This document shows, piece by piece, positions 42,813 to 51,655 of a stretch of 62,762 bases of DNA. Source of the DNA: Clostridiales bacterium (GTDB taxonomy: Bacteria > Bacillota > Clostridia > Christensenellales > UBA1242); contig SVHI01000006.1 in assembly GCA_015055905.1 (NCBI GenBank), positions 1 to 62,762 of the forward strand, given 5' to 3'. The notes beneath the pieces were generated by a model. It saw nothing but the letters and a program-made list of their open reading frames with translations, was not told the origin of the DNA and did not search any database. The translations under genes were made by a program, and so were the position numbers. Position 1 is the stretch's first letter; the number at the start of each line of letters is the position of its first letter.

Positions 42813-42818
42813 AACGTG

Positions 42819-42827
42819 ATTATAGCA
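42819..42827 (-). promoter_or_regulatory. Extended -10 promoter giving a predicted leaderless mRNA
   Basis: On the minus strand TGCTATAAT is followed by six bases and the ATG of the EamA gene. Confidence 0.6.
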
Positions 42828-43040
42828 AACTCGATTTCTTTTCGCAAATAAAAAGGGCTAGCAAAAAGCTGGGGCTTTAAACCAACATAAAAAATTTTTT
42901 TGTCGTTCAAAAAATTTGCGAATTGTTTATAATTGTTTGTGAACAATTTTTTGTGATTGTCTCAATTATGTTTTTGTTGGTTGACATAAAAAACATAATT
43001 TCTAAAATTAAGATAGACACAAAAAAGGAGCATTTTACTA

Positions 43041-43874
43041 ATGAAAAAACCTGCCAGAATAACCTATATCACACAGCGTGTCTTGATGGGAATCGTGCTT
43101 GCTGTAAGTATTGTTGGTTTGATTTTGAACGAAGACCAATCTGTTAGAGGTGAATATATATTTAACATTGGTCAGTGTGTTACATTTTTGCTTGTTTCGT
43201 TTTTGCCAAACTTTTTTAGAAAATATAAACTTGATATTCCAGATTTTATTTATGTCATATTCATCTTGTTTTGTATGGCACACTTTTTCTGCGGAGAAAT
43301 CTTGGGATTCTTTGTAAAGGTTTCTTGGTGGGATAGTGCGTTACATACGTTCTCAGGCTGTTTGATAGCACTTTTAAGTTTCTCGCTTATCAACCTTTTA
43401 AATAAAACTAATGGCAAAGATTTTAAACTTAACATTTGGTTTGCGTCAATCTTTGCATTCACAATGACTCTTGCTGTTGGTGCTGTATGGGAAATTATTG
43501 AATATTTGAGCGATATTTGGTTTAACTCAAATATGCAAAGGGCTTATGTTTCAACAATGTCAGGCAGGGGCGAACCTTTGGTTGGCACAGCCGCGCTTGC
43601 TGATACAATGAAAGATTTAATTTTGGACGCCATTGGAGGTCTTGCAGTTTGCATTATTTGTGGCATTTGTGTGAAATTTAATAAACTAAAAATTGAAGAC
43701 CTTTCAATTATCAAAAAAGCAGATGTTAAATATAAACCTGCAAATGTTAGTGATGGTTCAAGCGAAGATGAAAAAATCGAGGTTAGTGATAATCCAAGCA
43801 AAGACAAAGAAACCAAGGTTAGTGAGCCTGTAGAAAATCAACAAAAAAAGAAAAAGCCTAAGCAAAAAGCTTAG
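43041..43874 (+). CDS. DUF2238/YjdF-like membrane protein
   Basis: The 277-aa protein has six hydrophobic helices (about 10-215) and the family-type motifs WWDSALHTFSGCLIALLSF, AVGAVWEIIEYLSD and DTMKDLILDAIGGLAVCI, which resemble YjdF/DUF2238 proteins. The 55-residue C-terminal tail is charged and contains three near-repeats of (K/P)VS(D/E)xxS/P. Function unknown. AAAGGAG lies about ten bases before the ATG. The last codons form part of the terminator stem. Confidence 0.7.
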   Translation: MKKPARITYITQRVLMGIVLAVSIVGLILNEDQSVRGEYIFNIGQCVTFLLVSFLPNFFRKYKLDIPDFIYVIFILFCMAHFFCGEILGFFVKVSWWDSALHTFSGCLIALLSFSLINLLNKTNGKDFKLNIWFASIFAFTMTLAVGAVWEIIEYLSDIWFNSNMQRAYVSTMSGRGEPLVGTAALADTMKDLILDAIGGLAVCIICGICVKFNKLKIEDLSIIKKADVKYKPANVSDGSSEDEKIEVSDNPSKDKETKVSEPVENQQKKKKPKQKA

Positions 43875-43886
43875 GTCTTTTTTTAT
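43854..43886. terminator. Bidirectional terminator overlapping the coding end
   Basis: GCCTAAGC/GCTTAGGT stem that begins inside the preceding gene and runs into the start of the convergent gene's 3' end; T tract follows. Confidence 0.8.
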
Positions 43887-44905
43887 GCAAACAAATAAAC
43901 AAGAACACCGATAGCGGCGAGAATTCCTGTAACGAGCCCAAAGATTTTCCAGAAAGATTTTGGAGTTTTTCCGTGAATTTTTCCAGTTTGTCCGTTTATG
44001 TAGCAATGATAGTCTTTGTTTTTGTAGGTGTAGTGGTTTGCCCAAAGTGGAACGTAAAGGTATCCACAATCAACATTACTAATTTTTGTGCTGGCTCTAA
44101 AAAAGTCTACGTCGTCATAGCGAAGGTTGAGCCTTGATTTGATGTTGCTTTGCTCAGTGTAAGAGATTTCTTCAATGGCGTCGGCATAACTTTGTTGAAC
44201 AGTAAAGTCTGTTCCAACGCCAGAGAGTCCAAGCAAATATTCGTTGCTGTAAGGCACAATTCCTGCGTTGTCGTAGCCGCCCATTCCTCTAAAAATTGTT
44301 GATGAAAGTTTGTGGTTTGCTGAACAGATGTAGTTTAGGTATTCAGTGTGCTCAACATCGTTAATGTATGTGCTTGACCTTTTAACTGAGCCGTCTTTGC
44401 GTTTAAATTCTGTTATGCCCTGAGCAGAGTAGTGAGTTGTTGCATCAAGGTCAAAAAGGTAAACTGGCGCATAGAGTCCAGACACCTTTTGAAGTCTTGC
44501 CATTTTTTTGAGGTTGTTTGGTGCAAACTTTCTTGAGCCAATCCATTTTTGATAAAGCAAAGATGCTTTGTCTTTTGAAACCGAGAACGGAATAATATTC
44601 ATTGGGTGGAGTTGTGTTTCCTGGATAGGTTTCAAGTTTTTATTTCCACAAGAAGGACATCTTGTTATTGGCTGCTCGTTTGCAGACGATGTTTTTGTGT
44701 TGCAAGCGAGACATTGATAAACATTTCCAATATCTTTTGACGCCACAAACTTTAGAGTTTGGGTGTATTTGTGTTTAATGTTATATCCTTTTTTTGATGC
44801 AAATATTTCCACTTCGCTTTGGCAATATTCGCATTTGAGACTTTGACTTTCTGGGTCAAACAACAAGTGTCCACCACAGCCTTTGCATTGGTAAGTTTTT
44901 TTCAT
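43883..44905 (-). CDS. Zinc-ribbon protein with C-terminal membrane anchor
   Basis: A 340-aa protein with two zinc ribbons: CKGCGG...CEYCQS (about 7-29) and CLACNT...CPSCGN (about 65-87). A beta-rich middle (about 140-310) contains SGLYAPVYLFD and YVPLWANHY, and one hydrophobic C-terminal helix follows (about 318-339). Proteins of this layout are often loosely called PriA-like or zinc-ribbon domain proteins; no helicase motifs are present. Function unknown. It is 8 bp downstream of the HD-domain gene on the same strand, with AGGAGA before the ATG. Confidence 0.7.
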   Translation of the reverse strand: MKKTYQCKGCGGHLLFDPESQSLKCEYCQSEVEIFASKKGYNIKHKYTQTLKFVASKDIGNVYQCLACNTKTSSANEQPITRCPSCGNKNLKPIQETQLHPMNIIPFSVSKDKASLLYQKWIGSRKFAPNNLKKMARLQKVSGLYAPVYLFDLDATTHYSAQGITEFKRKDGSVKRSSTYINDVEHTEYLNYICSANHKLSSTIFRGMGGYDNAGIVPYSNEYLLGLSGVGTDFTVQQSYADAIEEISYTEQSNIKSRLNLRYDDVDFFRASTKISNVDCGYLYVPLWANHYTYKNKDYHCYINGQTGKIHGKTPKSFWKIFGLVTGILAAIGVLVYLFA

Positions 44906-44913
44906 AAGTTCTC

Positions 44914-45543
44914 CTATAACCCGAGAGTTTCTTTTACGAAGTTCTCTAAGATTTGAATTTTATTTTCGGCAATTTCTTTTGCAGTGTTAGTGTAAAGATT
45001 TCGTCCGTTTGGAATCATTGTTCTGTGAATGTAATGGCAAGTCGAAAGCGGGTTGATGTCAGGGATATATTCTTTTGTGTCGAGCGGAAGTGGATAGGTT
45101 AGGGGAATCCCGTGTGTTTTGCAATAGGTCAAGGTTCTTTTTAACCCAATTTCGCCAAGTGCGTCAAGAGCGTCAGCGTCTTGAATGATTAAGGTTTCAA
45201 GCGACTGGTTTTTATCTGTTTTGTTATCGTGGTTTTTAACGACATCTAAAATATGGTCAAGTTTTGTTTCGTCAACATCTGCGTCAAGCAAAATACTTTT
45301 TACGGTCTCAATGCTTTCTTCAGGGAAAACAAATCTGCCAGCCTCGTTTGACATTAGTCTATGAATGTCGTGAACAAGCGCAGAGACTGCCACAACATAG
45401 GGGTCGCCACCCTCAACTTCTTGAATTTTCATTGCAAGGTCATAAACTCGCTCTAAGTGTGAGATGTCGTGACCTGTGTTTTCTTTTTCAAAAAGTTCAG
45501 TAATTTTTGTTTTTAGTTTGTTTAAAATTTCTAATTCTTGCAT
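44914..45543 (-). CDS. HD domain phosphohydrolase
   Basis: The 209-aa protein contains the HD motif set: H in GHDISHLERVYDLA (about 25-38), the central HD pair in ALVHDIHR (about 60-67), and distal DALDALGEIGLKR (about 130-142) with the last Asp ligand. This resembles YedJ/YpgQ-type nucleotide or metal-dependent phosphohydrolases. Substrate unknown. ATG 45543 is preferred over 45555 because TTGGAGA precedes it. First gene of an operon with the zinc-ribbon gene. Confidence 0.85.
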   Translation of the reverse strand: MQELEILNKLKTKITELFEKENTGHDISHLERVYDLAMKIQEVEGGDPYVVAVSALVHDIHRLMSNEAGRFVFPEESIETVKSILLDADVDETKLDHILDVVKNHDNKTDKNQSLETLIIQDADALDALGEIGLKRTLTYCKTHGIPLTYPLPLDTKEYIPDINPLSTCHYIHRTMIPNGRNLYTNTAKEIAENKIQILENFVKETLGL

Positions 45544-45777
45544 AAGTTTCTCCAAATTTATTTTAGCATTAATTGTTTGATTTTCAAAATATTTTTGGCT
45601 TTAGGTTCTTTGCAAAGGTTGGTTCATAGGACATTTTTTCAAGAAATAATAAAAAATTAGATATTTTTTCACATAAACCGACACAATTTGACAATATCCC
45701 CAACGGAAAACTATAGCAAAATTATGTATAGTTATATTAGCGTGATAAAAATTTATTGCTAATGAAAAGGGTGAATG

Positions 45778-45993
45778 ATGAGTAGAAAAAATTCAAATGA
45801 TGTTTTAAAGAATATGATTGATATTTTAAAAGAATCTCTTGGTGAACTTGCAGATTATAAAGACACGGACGGGCAACAGTTTCAATACGGCGAAAAAGTT
45901 GCTTATGTTGAGTGTTTAGAAATGATTATAGAATGGGAATTGGCTGACGAAAACGGCCTTGATTTTGATATTGAAGACAAATTTCCATTGTAG
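45778..45993 (+). CDS. Small hypothetical protein (71 aa)
   Basis: An acidic, mostly helical protein with no recognised domain. AAAAGGG lies upstream; of the two adjacent ATGs (45775 and 45778) the second has better spacing. It forms its own unit with a terminator 20 bases after the stop. Function unknown; not part of the neighbouring operons, which lie on the other strand. Confidence 0.6.
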   Translation: MSRKNSNDVLKNMIDILKESLGELADYKDTDGQQFQYGEKVAYVECLEMIIEWELADENGLDFDIEDKFPL

Positions 45994-46012
45994 ATTTGAC
46001 TTATAAGTTTTT

Positions 46013-46040
46013 ATAAAAAAAGACCCAAAGGGTCTTTTTG
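46013..46040. terminator. Bidirectional intrinsic terminator
   Basis: AAAAGACCC/GGGTCTTTT stem between the 71-aa gene and the convergent ITPase-like gene. Confidence 0.9.
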
Positions 46041-46051
46041 TGGTTTTGGTA

Positions 46052-46609
46052 TTATTCTTTTTCAATTTGGGCTGAATCGTCTTTCCAGGTCTTTTCATTA
46101 ATAAATGGTGTGAGAGCCATTAAAAATGCTTCAGTTGTCAGGTCAATTCTTGTCATAACATCTTGAGTTAAAATTCCAATTCCGCCAGTTGAACTTCTCA
46201 GGTCAGTTTCGCTGAAAATTCTGTCCATAACAGTTCCAAGTGTTTCAGTTTTAATGTCCTCAACATATTTTGTTGGAACAGGAAAACTTGAACTGGCGCC
46301 ATAGCCGGTTTCGCCCTTGTTGTTTTTAATGACAGCAATGTTGCTGATTGCCCAAAATCCAAGTTCACTTGTGAGACCAGACTCAACAGCCATAAAAAGG
46401 TCAGCACTAATATGGTTTTGTTTTGCGTGAGCCATTAGGTTGTTAACCCTGTTCATTGCACCCTCAAAGGTTTCAATTCCAACGGGTTGTTCACTAACGT
46501 TCGATGGCGCACTAATGCCAACAACTTCAACATCTTTGTAATAATGTTTGAGTGCTCGTCTTGCTCCTTCAATTTTTCCAGGGTTTTTTGTTGCGATTAA
46601 TACTTTCAT
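46052..46609 (-). CDS. Inosine/xanthosine triphosphatase-like (DUF84) protein
   Basis: The 185-aa protein begins VLIATKNPGKIEGARRALKHY (about 3-23) as in the NTPase fold and continues PVGIETFEGAMNRV, DLFMAVESGL (about 91-100, acidic metal ligands) and FPVPTKYVEDI...LGTVMDRIFSETDLRSSTGGIGILT. This matches DUF84/YjjX, which hydrolyses non-canonical purine nucleotides such as XTP and ITP. AAGGAGAA precedes the ATG. A structured 140-base leader with a very long terminator hairpin lies upstream, so conditional expression is predicted. Confidence 0.82.
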   Translation of the reverse strand: MKVLIATKNPGKIEGARRALKHYYKDVEVVGISAPSNVSEQPVGIETFEGAMNRVNNLMAHAKQNHISADLFMAVESGLTSELGFWAISNIAVIKNNKGETGYGASSSFPVPTKYVEDIKTETLGTVMDRIFSETDLRSSTGGIGILTQDVMTRIDLTTEAFLMALTPFINEKTWKDDSAQIEKE

Positions 46610-46618
46610 TTTCTTTCT

Positions 46619-46766
46619 CCTTTTTAGAATTTTGCTGTTAAAAAAAACTTCTTACGAATAAACAAAAACAGCATAAAGTTGTTTTTTGTCCATTCATAAG
46701 AAGTTCTAAAAAGTTTAGAAAATTCCCAGCGCTAAATTAATCCGGAATGGGTTAGGGATTACGCAC
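46619..46766 (-). promoter_or_regulatory. Structured 5' leader (candidate riboswitch or attenuator)
   Basis: On the minus strand the RNA starts with stem TAATCC/GGATTA closing a loop that contains CCCA, which can pair with TGGG just downstream (H-type pseudoknot). Hairpin TTCTAAA/TTTAGAA follows, then a terminator of about 25 bp (46636-46707) with T8. CTTTTTAGAA (46704-46713 on the plus strand reads TTCTAAAAAG) is exactly complementary to the sequence touching the Shine-Dalgarno site at 46619-46629. Confidence 0.65.
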
Positions 46767-46770
46767 TTTT

Positions 46771-46798
46771 ATTATATCACACGCCAGCGCAATGTCAA
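46771..46798 (-). promoter_or_regulatory. Promoter of the structured leader
   Basis: On the minus strand TTGACA (46793-46798), 16-bp spacer ending TGTGA, TATAAT (46771-46776). Confidence 0.85.
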
Positions 46799-46812
46799 TA
46801 GTGGTTGGCATT

Positions 46813-47451
46813 TTAATTAATCAAATTCTTAATGTGAGTTGATAATGCAGAATTGTCACAATTTGCCTCGAACAACGATTTAAAGTTTCTGCCGCTGATT
46901 GTGTGTTTCAAAAATTCTTGGTCAATATTCTTCACAATTTCAAGCATATCTTTGTGGGTCACTTTTTTAACTTCGTCCAAAATTTTCTTGTTTCTCTGTT
47001 CTGGAACAACTCTTTCTTTTGGATAACCATTTCCAGCCTCGTGTGCAAAAAGTTCATTAAAACAATATTCAAGGTTAAGTTCCGCACCCCAGCCAAACCC
47101 TTTTGCAAAAGGGAAACTTACGGCGTTTCCGTCATTGATTTGCATAAACATATATGCGTCGCTGGGGTCAACAATGTGTCCACATAAAACGTTAGGGAAT
47201 GAGTTTGCAGCAAGCATCGCACCTTCGCCAGTGCCACAGCCTGTTACTACAAAATCAACGGTTTTTGTATTCAACAAAATCGCCGTTAAAAGACCAGCCT
47301 CAACATAGGTGAGTTGTGTTTCATCTTCAGCATTATATGTTCCAAAATTTAAAACCTCGTGGCCATATTTTTCAGCCACCTTTTTTAAAGAATTATAAAT
47401 CATTTCATTTTTCGCACATTGCGAATTTTCATTAATAAGCGCAATTTTCAT
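46813..47451 (-). CDS. RpiB/LacAB-type sugar-phosphate isomerase
   Basis: The 212-aa protein has the RpiB/LacA fold marks: the N-terminal strand IALINENSQC, EVLNFGTYNAEDETQLTYVEAGLL, and VVTGCGTGEGAMLAANSFPNVLCG (about 70-93) with the catalytic-site Cys and Gly loop, then YPKERVVPEQRNKKIL. It is longer than RpiB (about 150 aa), with a C-terminal extension of about 50 residues. It isomerises a phosphorylated aldose; exact sugar unknown. GAGGAG precedes the ATG, and a TATAAT lies about 30 bases upstream. Confidence 0.78.
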   Translation of the reverse strand: MKIALINENSQCAKNEMIYNSLKKVAEKYGHEVLNFGTYNAEDETQLTYVEAGLLTAILLNTKTVDFVVTGCGTGEGAMLAANSFPNVLCGHIVDPSDAYMFMQINDGNAVSFPFAKGFGWGAELNLEYCFNELFAHEAGNGYPKERVVPEQRNKKILDEVKKVTHKDMLEIVKNIDQEFLKHTISGRNFKSLFEANCDNSALSTHIKNLIN

Positions 47452-47566
47452 AACTTTACTCCTCGTCGCGATTATACAATAACGCCGCCAAACCTGTCAA
47501 TAAAACTAGATTTGCGTATTGGAAAAAGAAGAGTTTATATAATTTGCAATAAACACAATATTTTTA

Positions 47567-47572
47567 TATAAT
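47567..47572 (+). promoter_or_regulatory. -10 element giving a predicted leaderless mRNA
   Basis: TATAAT is followed by six bases and ATG at 47579. No Shine-Dalgarno sequence is present. Confidence 0.5.
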
Positions 47573-47578
47573 ATGCCT

Positions 47579-49867
47579 ATGAAGAAAATATTAATAGGTT
47601 TATTGATTATTACAATTATTGGAGCAGCCGGATTAGGGTTGTGGTTTATGTTGAAAGAAAAAAATCCACCACAAACACAACCACCTCAAACTCAATATGC
47701 CGAAGTTTCTAGAATCGGCATAGGTGGCGGCGGTGCTTTTTTAAACCCAATGATAGACCCCACCGACGAAAACATATATTATGTTACCAGCGATATGGGG
47801 GCTTTATATTTTTCACATAATAAGGGTGAAACTTGGAATAGAACAGAGGCTCGTGGTGTTTTTACACAAACACACATTGCCAGCAACGGAACTGTTTTTG
47901 CTGGAGGTTTTGGGGTGTATTCATCTATAGATAAAGGTGAAACTTTAAATCTTATTTATCCAAAAGACGTCAAACATAGTGTGAGCCGTTGCGGTTGGAA
48001 CGAGAACTTGATGTTGGCTGAGGACTATGATAATGGTTACGTGAAAGCCATTGAGTCTAATGAATCGCATCTATATTTCACAACCGTGTCTTGGGAAGGA
48101 CAAATGAGGTTAATAAAAAGTGATTATAATGGCGAAAATGCGGCTATATTATACACTGCTGACCTTGGCATAGTTGACCCTATGAGTGATATAGAAATGA
48201 GTTTGGTTTGTGTGGAAAGTGGCTTATATATGTCCTATGGAAAAAATATAGGATTTTATGATTTTAACAACCATACTATGACAGATGTTTATACTACTAC
48301 AGGATACATAAAAGATGTTTGCGAAATAGATGGGAAAATATTTTTAATAGATGATTTGCCAGCGTCAAGCAAAATATTGTATACGGAAGATTTTGAATCT
48401 TTTAATGATTTATTAGATTATAACACGCTCACAAACGAGTTTACTAAATATGAGGTAGACGGAACATTTAATTGGCACTTCAAAGAAATTAGCGGGAATA
48501 ATTTTGAGAATATTTATTTGTCTTTTAGTTCTCCTGTGAATGAATATGATGACACTGTCGACGGAATAATGAAGTTTAATGGATTAACCTTTGAATGGAT
48601 ATTTGATTCAATGTTTAAAACAAGATTTGTTACCGAGTTTGGTGGCTGGTCATATGGTTCACACGGACCTTTTTATGGCATTACTTCGAACTCTCACGAT
48701 GATAACCAATGTCTAGTTGCAAATGTTGAAACAATATATCTTATGGAATATCCTAATGATGAAGGTAGAAAGATTAAAACATTACACTGTGCAGATTATG
48801 GGGACAATAGACACTCCACTACGGGCTTAGATGTTCAAACAACATATTTTGTGAAAGAAGACCCATTTGATAAAAATCACATCATAATATGCACTACAGA
48901 CTTGGGATTGCAGAACAGTTACGACAATGGAGAAACTTGGCAAAGAATGGAAATTACTGGCTCGGATTATGATATTTATAACACTTGTTATGATTTGTAT
49001 TTTGATAAATATAACAAAGATGTTGTATATGGACTATGGAGTTCTAGACACGATGCACCTTACAATCCTACCATTTATGATAAAGACTATACAAAGGGTG
49101 CTTTTGCAAAGTCTGTCGACGGAGGAAAAACGTGGGATTTTTCGTATAGCAATGGAATTCCGGCGGACGCTATACCAGTGAAAATGAGCCTTTCTCATAA
49201 TGAAGATGCCTTCTATATTGCCGTTGCAACATTTAATAGAGGTTTTTATCTCAGCAAAGATGGTGGTAAAAATTTTATTGCTATAAGTGCCGGAATGGAT
49301 ACGTTTGAAGGACTAATTTTTGGTGAAGATGTAGTGCTGGCGGGTGATAATGTGTATTGCCTTGTTGCACCATATCTAGATGAAGGGTATTGGAAACCTG
49401 CAAAATTATACCAATATAGCATTTCGAGTTCGTCTTTACAAAAAATAGATTTAGGTGATATTACACTTGCTAGAAGTTTGGCATACAACGAAAATAGTGG
49501 ACTATTCATAAATGTAATTCCAACTTACTCATACAAATGGTTTGAGGAGTATAATGACGGCTCTTGGGTGAATGAAAATGGTGGAATATATCATTATAAT
49601 GGTGAAACAATAGAGTTGGTTTTTGAGAATTATGATGGTATATTCTATAGCACTTTTGGCTTAGATGGAAAAATGTATGCAACAGATACATATGGAAAAG
49701 TTTTTGTGATAGATGAAAAAGGCGGTAGATTACTTTGTGGTGGGTTGTTTAATATGTTAAAAAATATTAGTTTTTCATTAGACGGCAAAACATTGTATAT
49801 AACCACCTTTGGTGGCGGAACCTACAGAATTAAGAATTATGCATTATTAAGCAGTTACACAAAATAG
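47579..49867 (+). CDS. Membrane-anchored BNR-repeat beta-propeller protein
   Basis: The 762-aa protein starts with a signal anchor (about 3-24, ILIGLLIITIIGAAGLGLW) and a Pro/Gln linker, so the body is extracellular. Four BNR/Asp-box motifs S-x-D/N-x-G-x-(T/N)-W/F are visible: SHNKGETW, SYDNGETW, SVDGGKTW and SKDGGKNF. With YVTSDMGALYFS near the start this resembles the GH74 xyloglucanase/sialidase-type seven-bladed propeller superfamily. Catalytic residues cannot be assigned by eye, so it is a glycan-active or glycan-binding candidate. ATG 47579 is chosen because of the TATAAT-N6-ATG layout. Confidence 0.72.
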   Translation: MKKILIGLLIITIIGAAGLGLWFMLKEKNPPQTQPPQTQYAEVSRIGIGGGGAFLNPMIDPTDENIYYVTSDMGALYFSHNKGETWNRTEARGVFTQTHIASNGTVFAGGFGVYSSIDKGETLNLIYPKDVKHSVSRCGWNENLMLAEDYDNGYVKAIESNESHLYFTTVSWEGQMRLIKSDYNGENAAILYTADLGIVDPMSDIEMSLVCVESGLYMSYGKNIGFYDFNNHTMTDVYTTTGYIKDVCEIDGKIFLIDDLPASSKILYTEDFESFNDLLDYNTLTNEFTKYEVDGTFNWHFKEISGNNFENIYLSFSSPVNEYDDTVDGIMKFNGLTFEWIFDSMFKTRFVTEFGGWSYGSHGPFYGITSNSHDDNQCLVANVETIYLMEYPNDEGRKIKTLHCADYGDNRHSTTGLDVQTTYFVKEDPFDKNHIIICTTDLGLQNSYDNGETWQRMEITGSDYDIYNTCYDLYFDKYNKDVVYGLWSSRHDAPYNPTIYDKDYTKGAFAKSVDGGKTWDFSYSNGIPADAIPVKMSLSHNEDAFYIAVATFNRGFYLSKDGGKNFIAISAGMDTFEGLIFGEDVVLAGDNVYCLVAPYLDEGYWKPAKLYQYSISSSSLQKIDLGDITLARSLAYNENSGLFINVIPTYSYKWFEEYNDGSWVNENGGIYHYNGETIELVFENYDGIFYSTFGLDGKMYATDTYGKVFVIDEKGGRLLCGGLFNMLKNISFSLDGKTLYITTFGGGTYRIKNYALLSSYTK

Positions 49868-49886
49868 TTTAAAAGAAACATTAAAA

Positions 49887-49915
49887 AAACGACTTTTTAA
49901 AAGCCGTTTTTTTCT
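49887..49915 (+). terminator. Intrinsic terminator
   Basis: AACGACTTTT/AAAAGCCGTT stem with T7, ending the BNR-repeat gene. Confidence 0.8.
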
Positions 49916-49983
49916 TGGAAAAACCAATATGAGTAATTATTATTCTCTCATTTTTCAATAAGCCATTAACCATTTCTCCATAT

Positions 49984-50010
49984 CTTGGGTTCGAATCCCC
50001 ACCTGCGGAG
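49984..50010 (+). other. tRNA 3'-end-like fragment, possible attachment-site remnant
   Basis: GGGTTCGAATCCCC is a standard tRNA T-arm sequence and is followed by an acceptor-like ACCTGCGGAG, but no D arm, anticodon arm or 5' half lies upstream. Such fragments commonly mark integration junctions. It lies 130 bases from the end of a large serine recombinase gene, at the point where base composition changes. Confidence 0.45.
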
Positions 50011-50138
50011 AGTTAGCTTGTCGAAACTAACCTCATAAACCTATCAAAACACTGTAATTGTCAGCATTTATGAGTCTGATTCTCTTCAAAAAGGTATCTA
50101 TTTTATATCAAATTTATATCAAAAATATATCACGAAAA

Positions 50139-51623
50139 TCATATAAAAACGCTAATTTCTTTTGATATATTTTGACAAGTTTTGCCACATGAGAAGGTCT
50201 TTTCACACCTTCCTTTTTTTATTAAATTAAATGTCGAGTAATTGGTACCGTAAGGACAATTTAAATAAATGTCGACAGTTTCTTCATCTATTTCTATTTT
50301 ATTAATTGTATAAGTAACAAATTCATAGTCATCTAGTTTTAAAGCATTTGAAAAATATTTTTTGATATATGGTTTTTTAAATCTTTCATCATCTTTACTT
50401 TTCTCATAAAATATTTCAGCATCTAGTTCAGTAATTCTGCTTTCAAGAAACTTTATTCTATTATTGGTTGTATCATTAAGAATTCCGTTTTCAAGAGCTT
50501 GAATAAGATTCTTTAATGACTTTTCACACTTTATTTTTTCTTCTTCATATTTTCTTAGTTGTTCTAGATTTTTTTTTTGCTTATATTTTTCTATAAGAAT
50601 TTTTGAAATGGCATCAATATTATAATGGTTTGAAATGAATGTTCTAATAAATGATGTTAGATAATCTTCAAGATATACTTTTTGATAAGCTGTTGCATTA
50701 CAAGTATGGTTTCTTTTTCTATTAAGACATTTGTAGTACCTATAAACCCAATTATGTTTTGAGGTTCCACCATCAACTTTAAAAGGTGCTTCACATTGTT
50801 TGCAAAAAATTTTACCTCTATAAATATAAAGTTCTTTTACATTACCACCATGTCGATAAGCGTTTTTGAGACTGATAACTTTTTTAAAAACATTTCTTTG
50901 AATGATGGGTGGGTAAATATCGTGAAAATATTCACCATCATATTGATACAAACCAGTATAATATTCTTTACTGAGAATTTTACGAACTGCTCCTGCTGAA
51001 AATAATTTTCCTGTCTTATAATGAGTGCACCTTCTTCTAAGTTTCTTTGCTATGTCTGTACAATGATGTCCCATTAAATATTGCTTGAAAATAAATTTTA
51101 CAACATTTGCTTCTTTTTCATCTATCACAAGTTTTTTATCTTTTATTTGATAACCATATGGTCTGATGCCACCATAATAATTGCCTTTCATTCGAGATTC
51201 TCTTAAACCACGCTTAACTTTTTGAGAAAGTTCAGCAGAGTAGTATTGATTTAATCCTTCTAATAAACTTTCTAAAATTATACCTTCAGGCGTATCTGGA
51301 ATATTTTCCATAGCAGAAACAACTGTTATGCCTATATCTTTTAAATTTTTCTTATGAATAACTGATTCATATTTGTTTCTTGAAAATCTATCAAACTTAT
51401 AAACTAAAATACAATCCCATAGTCTCTTTTTTGAGTCTGATAACATTCTTTGAAATTCAGGTCGATTATCATTGGTTCCTGTCATTGCTCGGTCAACATA
51501 ATATTCTAATATTTCAATGCCATTTCGTTCTGCGTATTCATTACAAACACGCACTTGTCCTTCAATACTTTGCTCTGTTTGACTATCGCTAGAATATCTA
51601 GCATAGACAACAGATTTTTTCAT
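50139..51623 (-). CDS. Large serine recombinase (site-specific integrase)
   Basis: The 494-aa protein has an N-terminal resolvase catalytic domain (VVYARYSSDSQTEQS; Ser11 is the probable nucleophile, Arg9 conserved; DRFSRN about 75), a Recombinase domain (about 160-260, RPYGYQIKDKKLVID), a zinc ribbon (CKQCEAPF...CLNRKRNHTC, about 272-305) and a coiled coil (about 350-390). This is the TnpX/phiC31-type integrase layout, which moves elements between attP and attB. AAGGAGG precedes the ATG. Its position at the boundary of the A+T-rich region marks the left end of a mobile element. Confidence 0.92.
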   Translation of the reverse strand: MKKSVVYARYSSDSQTEQSIEGQVRVCNEYAERNGIEILEYYVDRAMTGTNDNRPEFQRMLSDSKKRLWDCILVYKFDRFSRNKYESVIHKKNLKDIGITVVSAMENIPDTPEGIILESLLEGLNQYYSAELSQKVKRGLRESRMKGNYYGGIRPYGYQIKDKKLVIDEKEANVVKFIFKQYLMGHHCTDIAKKLRRRCTHYKTGKLFSAGAVRKILSKEYYTGLYQYDGEYFHDIYPPIIQRNVFKKVISLKNAYRHGGNVKELYIYRGKIFCKQCEAPFKVDGGTSKHNWVYRYYKCLNRKRNHTCNATAYQKVYLEDYLTSFIRTFISNHYNIDAISKILIEKYKQKKNLEQLRKYEEEKIKCEKSLKNLIQALENGILNDTTNNRIKFLESRITELDAEIFYEKSKDDERFKKPYIKKYFSNALKLDDYEFVTYTINKIEIDEETVDIYLNCPYGTNYSTFNLIKKGRCEKTFSCGKTCQNISKEISVFI

Positions 51624-51655
51624 TATACCTCCTTTATAGATACCTGCATAAATAG

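Noticed and set aside
46619..46766. Purine, preQ1-I, ZTP or T-box identity for the leader
   Set aside because: None of the conserved core sequences of these classes could be found by eye; left as an unassigned structured leader.
49960..50020. A complete tRNA gene around the GGTTCGAATCC motif
   Set aside because: No D arm, anticodon arm or matching acceptor 5' strand is present upstream, and the T stem has one mismatch, so only a 3'-end-like fragment is claimed.
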